Positions 39,501-48,500 of a stretch of DNA of 64,000 nt are shown in pieces. Source of the DNA: Tigriopus japonicus (lineage: Eukaryota; Arthropoda; Copepoda; Harpacticoida; Harpacticidae); NCBI GenBank assembly GCA_010645155.1, contig JAAGOF010000252.1, forward strand, positions 406,662 to 470,661. Direction: 5' to 3'. Below the pieces are notes generated by a model, which made no database searches, had not been told where the DNA came from, and was given only the letters and a program-made list of their open reading frames with translations. Within the stretch, counting starts at the first letter, position 1, and each line of letters starts with the position of its first letter. A program made the translations under genes and the position numbers.

Positions 39501-42500
39501 GCCAGCGAAGCCAGCCATCACATCGTCCAAAGTTTTTCCGATAGGCAATCTCATGTCCGGTATTAGAATGATTCTCCGTCTGTGGGTCGAGGAGGAGAAT
39601 TGAACCTGGGACCTCTCTCACTATAGGAAACTGCGCTAACCACGACGCCACGTCTCCTCCCAATTATTAATCCCAGAATATAGTCACATATGCAAAAATC
39701 TACTAAAGCAAAAGGTACCTTTTAAGCAGGAGGTGCAAGTCCTAAGGTTTTAACCCCATCTTTGCATGATCCTTCACACACATAAAACTCATATTATTTT
39801 CAATTCCAAAAAATTATACTACCTACGGTTTTTGTGCTTGAATATTTTGTCATGGTCTTAAAAAAAGAAAATCAGAAACACACACTGCAAGTAGCTCGCT
39901 ACAGTGCTTGTGTTATTAGAAGAGTTGCAGTCGTCCAGGTTGTCGGTCGCTTTGGGATGATAGAACTCTGGAGTTGGCTGGTCGTTGTCTACACAGCCTC
40001 GGCTAACTTTCACTGGCCCCTAACTCTGGTATAAGAGAGTCTGAAGAGCACTTGCCCAAAACTTGGATCAAAAGAATCAATTGGAACACGGCGAAATTCC
40101 GCTCAAAAGTCTTACTAATCCCTCATCCAAACCAAAAGATTCCGACAGAATTGACTGAGCCTATTATGCAGATGAATCAAATTTTCCACTAACCATCCTA
40201 CATTAATTTTACTCCATGGTCATTGATTGAAGGTCAAAAGCGTAAATTAATTATGAGAATATTTCTTGTCCTTGATTCTAGAATTAACTTTTGAAGTACT
40301 ATTTCCACGGTTTTTTTTCACGGTTAGGGGTCTTTGGTTGAGTTCTTCCTTTTCCTTTTTGTCGCAAGTCTTTTTCACCAGGGACAGGCACCCTCATCTA
40401 CCCAATAAATCTCAACTTGGCCCGATGTCCTCACCCAAAAGGACTCCAAAGGATTAGAGGGCTTCCGACGACATTCATCCATCCATCCATCCACAAAATT
40501 CATTAATTCCTTATAATCGTCCCCCTCCACAACAGACGACTTTTCGAACAATATATATGCAAAAATAGATCTGTTTGATGTTCATCTCATACCCGACCTT
40601 TAAAGTTGGCCTTAATATCTTGTTCAAGCCAGTCAAAATATCTTTTTTTTAAGTACCAAGGTATGAACATTATGTATTCTCTCCACTAGCGCAGCGCTTA
40701 AATGACCCGCGTCTCATCTTGAACAGGGTGACCGTGGACCTTTTGTCGCTTAGGGAATAAGCTGAATTGTGTTCCCAAGCCAGGGTCAAAGGAGAATGGT
40801 GGGAAAGGGAAAACCGCAAGTATAACTTGAAGGACAACGCCATCATTTTGCTCACTGATACTGCAACGGCCATATGATATATGGCCTGGGGAAATGTTTC
40901 ATGGTCACATGATTCTCGTCACTCTCCACTTCATCCTTAAACTGAGCTCTGTCGTGGATGGAAGCCCAAAAATGAGCTTGTTGCCTGGACAAAGGTCATT
41001 TTATGAGAGGCTTCTTTCAATTAATGTGTAAATTTAAAATTGCCAATTGGCAGCGCCAAATTACTCGTTATTGGGAAGTGTTGCCGTGGAATAACTAATC
41101 TGATTGGATTTGGGTTTGGCTGATGGTCACAATCGTTGCGCTGACGAAAGACCCTTGAAACCTAAACCCTCGGAAAAATGTCAATTCCTTTTGAAGGCAA
41201 CCCATCAATCTTGTTTTCATTTTAAGTCGGGGTTTTCACATTTTCTATTTCTTACTGGCCTTACTCATATAGACGAGGGTGTCTCATTTACTCAACAACC
41301 AGACTGGAACGGTTCCTTTCTTCCCGTCTTTTTGAGTACATCCAATTCTTATTGCCAGTATTTTCCTCCTGAGTGGATTGTTAGCTTTTGGCTGTCACAA
41401 AGCCGTTCTGCCAGAAGGTTTCTGTCTCTCATATTTTTCTTTCTCTAGAGACCTAGTTAGAACCTCGACTGTGTAATAAAAGGAATATCCAAATGGCAAA
41501 TGGATATGATACAACTTCCCTTTCTATCTTTCTTTGAAAGGAGCCAGAATGCCTGCGGGACTGAGTCTCTTCACAACGGCCATTAAGAGTAGGGGGAAGT
41601 TTGGAGTTCCATCCTTGATGAAATATGATCCTCTTCAAACAAGACATTGACATTGCAACTCACTTGGAACGCTCTTTAGACCAAGCCCAAGAAACAAATA
41701 AAAAATGCTTCATTTCTTTCCTCAAAGGCAAGCTGTGGCTCAGACACAAAGGGAACGTAAGCCCCTCCATCAATATCCCCGCTTTCCAAAGATCCGGATG
41801 CACACCAGGGCAGGTCTCATTAAACAACTAAACTTTAAGGGAAGCGTGGAATGGCGTGTTCTCAAGTCAGATTACTCTGTGCTTCCTGCTGGAATGCCAA
41901 AATTATGCAAATTTGGTGTCAATTTTGGATTTGTTCTCCCTCTGTCTCTCTGGTCTTTGGAGGGACGTGCCAAAACCTCATGGACTCGTGCCAGCACTTC
42001 TAAGGATGAAGATGCATCTCTGACCTTTTGAGGCCAAAGAAATGCAAATGAGTGCACGCCATCACGATTTAATTCGGGAACAAGGACAAAACCCTTTCTT
42101 TCTTCGACTCACGTGGCCAACTAGCTAGGTCACTTCAAAGGCTGCACGTAAAGCCGTCCGTTCATGAATGAATAAGGAAAGAAAATCTTAGGACAAGCTT
42201 TTGGATTGAATGGAACTGACCGCTGAGAGATTTTGAGGGATTGACTCAAGCGCGGAAAAAATAGTCTCAGATAAGGGAAACAAGCAATCTCTTCTCGCTC
42301 TTTTCTATGGAATCTGTCGAGTCTCAGTTGAGCCAATAAAAGTCTTGCCGAAAGACAAAACCGGAAACTTCTCAACTTCCCTTGGAACCCAATCGATGCC
42401 AAAAGACCAAAAAGTGAGCCCATTCCAGTTTGAAGCAATAGATAATACGGAATGGAAACATACCTAAAGTTCCTCATCTGACAGACGAACCAGAACAATA

Positions 42501-45500
42501 TGTCTAAGCAATAAACCCTTGATGGACAAACGTAACCATACCCTCTTAGCTGTCAGTCAAGATGCTTGACGGAACATAATAGCAAACGCCAGTCACTTCA
42601 GCCTTGTGAGAACACATGGAAATGGAAACCCAGAATTTGGCACAGGCCTCTTCCCTAATGGCTCCTCCATCAATTCAGGAGCATTGGATCTGTTCCTACG
42701 TCCAATGAAAAAGAGAGGGGAGTCTAAAAAACATGGAAACTCAATTATGGGACACACGGAAGGTAAGGTCGTCAATGGTGGGCGGAGAAATGATGGCCAG
42801 TGGCATGAAATCAGTGCCAGTTCCCTCCTACTGACAATGTTTTGGACCAATTCAAACCAAGCACGAAACCACCTAACTCATTTGCCGCACCACCTTTAAC
42901 AGGCAGCGCACCAGAGAGGTGGGGCGTGAGTGGGTGTGTACTTTGTTGGTTTGTGAGCATGCTCTGCTCTCAAAACGGTCTCTGTTGTTAAAACCAAGCA
43001 TCTCTCTTTGCCTGCCGGTTCGTAAGTTGGCCTTCAAAGGACAGGAGAGAAACACATCCTCATAGGGAGAAGGAGATGAGATCGAAGCAGGGAGGGAGAA
43101 CACGGCAACACCACTAAACTACTTTAACAGAAGAGTGAGCCCAATGTAGAAACTGCCTTTGGAACACAGCAGTTCTTCCCTTCCTGTGGACCACTTCTAC
43201 TTGGCTTTACCAGTTTACTATCGCCACGATACTCTCCCTTCTCTCCCTCCCCCATTTACTAAGAGAGAGTGTGTGTGGTGGTGGCTCTAGGGAGTGTTAG
43301 GGAGAAGGAGAGTAGTTTGAGTATACCAGGCATTGTAGTGCACGGTATTGTTTTAGAAAGAGCCCTTTCATCTTGGTTGTGACAGAGTGTAGGGTGGGGA
43401 GGAGACCGAGGAGACCGAGGAGAAGTAGGAGAAGAAGGGAAACAACCATTGGGATGCTAGGCACAAGCAGTCCCTCTCTCTCGCCCGCACACTTACAACT
43501 AGTAAGAGGGGCGAATAAGAGTCCTTCAACGAGTAAAAAACTGCACAGAAGCGAACAATCTTGAGAGTGCAATATTTTTGCTAATGTAAGGAATGTAATT
43601 AAGGTGCCTTGGCCAAAGTGGGTGCTAAGGGCACCAGTCGTCCAATAACGTGGAAGGCGGATGAGGGGAGAGAATGGACGAATGAAGGGTACCTCTTGTC
43701 GTAACTTTCCATTCACTTGAGTTATAATCCTCAATTCATCTTCTCGCGCTGAAGGCCTCACTGAGCTCGTTGTCGTCTCCTTAGGCGACGGGAAGCTCAA
43801 ACTTTTTTGACATCGGTCGTAAACGAACGTTTTCCTCCGGTGTCGATGCGACCAACTCCTTGGCAGCTCTTCCCCTTCCAATCCATCGGAACTCCACTCA
43901 AGTGCTATTCTGAGGTTCCATCCCAAATAATGAATTCCTCATGGACTCTCCACTCAAGAGGAAGAAAGTTCAACTGATTTCGACCTCAAGAGAAAGAGCG
44001 ACTCTATCCAGCTTATGAAAGACGCTTTAAATCCAAGATGGGCCTAAGAAGGCCACATAACTTGTTCAGGACCGTCCAACGTCAAAATGAGACCCCCACT
44101 TGGGTTGTACCTAATTTTATCCAATTCAGCATTGCCTTTGAATCACCTCACAACTGTATTTTAGATGGATAGAAGGGTACGCACACATTTCAAGAAGAAA
44201 AGGAAAGCTCACATTGGTATCCTTCCAAGGGTGTCTCCTTCCTTTCCCTTTATTATTCAGAAGCTTTGTTTGTCTTGTGTTTCCTCTAAGGTCTTGGGAC
44301 TAAAAGACATTCCACTTCCAAAGCACATTTGTTGCTTTTTTCAGCCTCTCCTTGTGGGAGATTTCGCAATCTGACTAATCTTTGTTTACTTTGGCTATGC
44401 TACTCAACAGCTATCATTTTGTGCGGGAAGCTCAAAAACTGAACGAAGTCAACTGCCGAGCATAGATTGGACCCACAAATACAAGAACGTTTTATTGCGC
44501 ATCGCGGTCAATTGACCAAAATTAAACCAATGTTTTTGGCCGAACAGGAAAATGGCCTTGTTTTTTCTAACTAATCCCTTGAAGATGAAACTTGGACGAT
44601 GCAAGCGGCCAACGGTTGCGGACAAAAAAATACGTCGGATTGTCCCGAAGTTCACGATGCAAGTCTGGCTAATGGTAAACATCTAAGAGAAGGACTCCCA
44701 AAGACCCCTATTAACCATTTTCTCTGAGCTTTTTGGTCCTATGATGCGGTCACTTGTTGGAGGCAAAGCAGGAGAGATACTACACTGGCCAAATCTTTGT
44801 TGCGTCTAAAGTTGAGAGTGGAAAAAATGCCCACCATTTCTATATTAGTCCCTTTATTTGCATCAATACTTCTTTAAAGGACATTTCTCCATCCTCCTCT
44901 TCAAAGAGGAATTTGTAAAACATAGTGTAACGTTTGGATCAGAAGTAGACCGAACATTTGCGTATTTTGCAAGGTCAAGCGATCCGACTGTTCTTCTCTT
45001 GGATATTATTGAGTAAGAGAGAACGAACCGCAATTTGCAAAAGTCCCATCTATTTCATTTTCCCTGGAGCTAAAATGATACCCACAGACTATCGTGGTCG
45101 CCTGCGTTTTAGTTTTAAGATCGTATCACCTCCATTCAGTTGGGTGGATTAGACTTAGCCAAGCCATCCTGTAACTTTCCCTGTTCTGGTTCGGTTCTGG
45201 GTGCCAGATGAGATCTCCATTCCCAATTTGAGGCACTGCCCATGGAGACAGGGTTGCCAAGTGGTCTCCAAAAATGGCATCAGTGGAAACACGTCATAAC
45301 TAGTGAATGGTAGGCCAGATCCTAAAACGTCTTTCAAGCGACAACGAGGGCAACAGTCAAGTCAACCCAGGGAGATCGAGTAATGGTGGAAGGTTTGGAG
45401 CGGAAAAGATAAATGATGGTTGCCTGGTTGGAGAGAGAGCGAACCCCTGTTTGGTTTGCAGAAACGAATGGCGGTCACAATGGTCCAAGGACTCATTCCG

Positions 45501-48500
45501 AGCCCTTTTGGTGGTCCAAATAGGTCCATTTGTTCCAAGCTTAGTGGCATATCCCCCTTTGAAACGCGATTGAGAATCCGAGGTCCCGGTTATTCAATGC
45601 ACTCGCTCTAATCAGCGTGGAACTAGACATAGAAATAGGCACTTCATCCCACGAGCGAAAAGGGACGCCTTCCACTCTGTTCTTGTCAAACGTTGGCGGC
45701 ACTTACATTATATTTCTTTGTCATGTCCCGCCATCAAAATGAGCATCTCCTATCTATCCTAATGGACCTATCTTTGTCGATGTCGCTCTTCATTCAAAAC
45801 AAAAGCAGCTCAATCCTTGTTTGACTTGTGCCGAGCTCTGCACAGAACAGTAGTATATATCGTGCTGAATATGGGCCCCTTGGGACCTTGACCAGAATAT
45901 CAAGGCAATAAAAAGATGCCCAAGTACCCAAAGACTAACAAGTGGAGTCCTCCTTGAAGGCTTAGAAGGCAGGATTCCAATATTATCGTTGCACTACAAA
46001 AGCCTCTTGGAACAACAAATTGATTTGCTTTCTCATGTAAATATTCACGTCCAGCTTGAGCTCCTCTTGCTCCCAAAGGACTTCCAAAACCATTACTTAT
46101 CACAAAAAGCATCACCAAGCTTTGAGTTACTGCCTTGCATAATACTGGATTTATTTACCTTTCTCGCACTCTCTGAAGCCTTGGCATTTTGGCATTATAT
46201 TGGGAACAGACTTGGTGATTCACAGAAAATCGGTCGCTAAGCTTCCTTTTATTGCACTTCAACTTCTGCTAATCAGCTCAAATGCAAAAACACGACATCT
46301 GGAGGGTTTGGTAACAAAAAATCCTCGTCAGTGTCACCAAACGCGAGTCAAATCATGAAGAATGTTCCTCCAGACCATATTGTTCCAAGTTCCCAACCCT
46401 CGACGTTGTGTTTGTATTTTACCAGAAGACTTTTTTTCGTTCCCTCGATTCTTCCTCCTTGTTTCTGTTCCTTTCTTTAGCTCGCTGTTCCAGTATCAGG
46501 GAGATAAAAGCAATTTGGCGCTCAAGACTCTACATCATCCGAATAACAGCTTTATACAAAAAAAAGTGGAGAAGCTCAAGGGAACTGAGTGACTCCGAAG
46601 CACACACACACACACAACCGTTGACGAAGGCCAGGTGCCAGTTTCCAACACTTCCAAGTAACTTTCTCTCGCTCTCAATTCTTTTATCAACTCGGTCCAA
46701 CGAAGGAACAAACGAACGAATTCTGGAGGGGACAGAATCTTCTTGGATCTTGAAGGAACGGAGGCGTCGTCGTCGTTTGTTGAAAGGGGATGGGATTGTT
46801 ACCGGCTCAATGTGTTTGGAAACAAAGAACCTAAAGCACATATAAAAACTATAGTATTATTGTGCAAGATTGGCAAGAAGACTAATCCGATTCCATTTGC
46901 CCGTTGGTGGTGGAGTATGCCGTGAAACGCTGAAGAGAGGCTCAGCAACATTCATTTCGGTTTCGGCTGAGTCGGCATGATTCTCAAGCGCATCTTGAGT
47001 GCTTATTATCAAGGCAGTTTCCTTCGCCTCAACCAAAGGCTCTATGGCAGTGGCCTTTGTGGGAATCCCATGAAATATATTCTAGCCGCATCCACTTCTT
47101 GGATTGGAGAGCTTGACACCAAGATCAAGTCTCTAATCTCGACCNNNNNNNNNNNNNNNNNNNNNNNNNNNNNNNNNNNNNNNNNNNNNNNNNNNNNNNN
47201 NNNNNNNNNNNNNNNNNNNNNNNNNNNNNNNNNNNNNNNNNNNNNNNNNNNNNNNNNNNNNNNNNNNNNNNNNNNNNNNNNNNNNNNNNNNNNNNNNNNN
47301 NNNNNNNNNNNNNNNNNNNNNNNNNNNNNNNNNNNNNNNNNNNNNNNNNNNNNNNNNNNNNNNNNNNNNNNNNNNNNNNNNNNNNNNNNNNNNNNNNNNN
47401 NNNNNNNNNTGATGTGATGTCACAAGCCTGCCAAACTTCCCTTGTTCCATTTTCCGTTCCTTTTTTTTTGTTATTCTCGCAAATCCAAACGTCCTGACTT
47501 TGAAGCAAAATGCGGTAGAGATTCAAAGGCACGAGCAAATTCAATTTTCAAGCCCTACAATCCAAGCAGAAGCTCCGGTAGTAAGTGAATGAGGAAGCCA
47601 ACCAACGAACTTCGCACGACATTGTTCCATTGTTCGGCCAAGCTTTTTCCGAATCAACGTGGAACACCAGCAAAATTGGTTGAGGAGAGAAAGTGCACAA
47701 ATGGTGCAATACGATCATTTTTAATGGAACAACATACTCCAACCCTTGGCTTGTGAATGTACGTACATTCACCACCAAGACGATCGATAAAAGGCCAGGG
47801 AGGAGACATTTTAAATTCATGATTCAATCCTCTTGCGACAAGATACCAAAGCGATCCTCATTCCACACTCTGGCCTTGCTCGAGCTCAACGTGCGAATTT
47901 GCATGAAATATGCCATAAATTCGAAAGATGACATGGATTTATTGAGGGACTTGTGCACAACAACACTTCCACTATCACGACAAAAAAAACGGGGCCAAGT
48001 TGGTGTGGATGTTACCTCGAACCAGATGGAGAAACTTGTGGCACATCAGTCATGAAAAAGGCCGTCAAGATAAGCCCAAGAGGGGACAAATATGAGCGTG
48101 CCCATTTCCATATTCTGGCCTTTTTTTAGCTCAACTTTGAGTGGAAGCGAAGTTTTAATTGACTCGCCCATTACACCAATTCTAACTTTGCTTCTGACTC
48201 AATCGCCAACCCAGTGGAGTTCAAGGCTTAAAACCAAGAAGGTCGTACTTTCTCTCATTGGTCTTTCACTTAAAGTTTTAGACCTTGAGAGCACTGAGCA
48301 TGGGAAATATACGTGGAAATTTCGAAAAGGCTATTGCGAACAAGGCGGTCTTTCTTTGGTGCCAAAGGCGAAGAAGAAAAACATCTCTCGCTCTTCTTCT
48401 TCTTCCCAAAGGAGGATGTAAGGCCATGAGACTTTCCAAAGGCCCTCTTCGCCTTCGTTCCTCAATGGTGCCCTTTCGCGAGTACAGACTAGAAGACTAG

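Noticed and set aside
43297..43926. 209-codon minus-strand open frame, the longest in the window
   Set aside because: Translation is leucine-run and low-complexity over a repetitive GGAGAC/GGAGAA tract, with no domain or splice context. Judged a chance ORF in intron 1.
46977..47544. Open frames of 105-146 codons near 47.1-47.5 kb
   Set aside because: Most of each is the run of N bases of the assembly gap.
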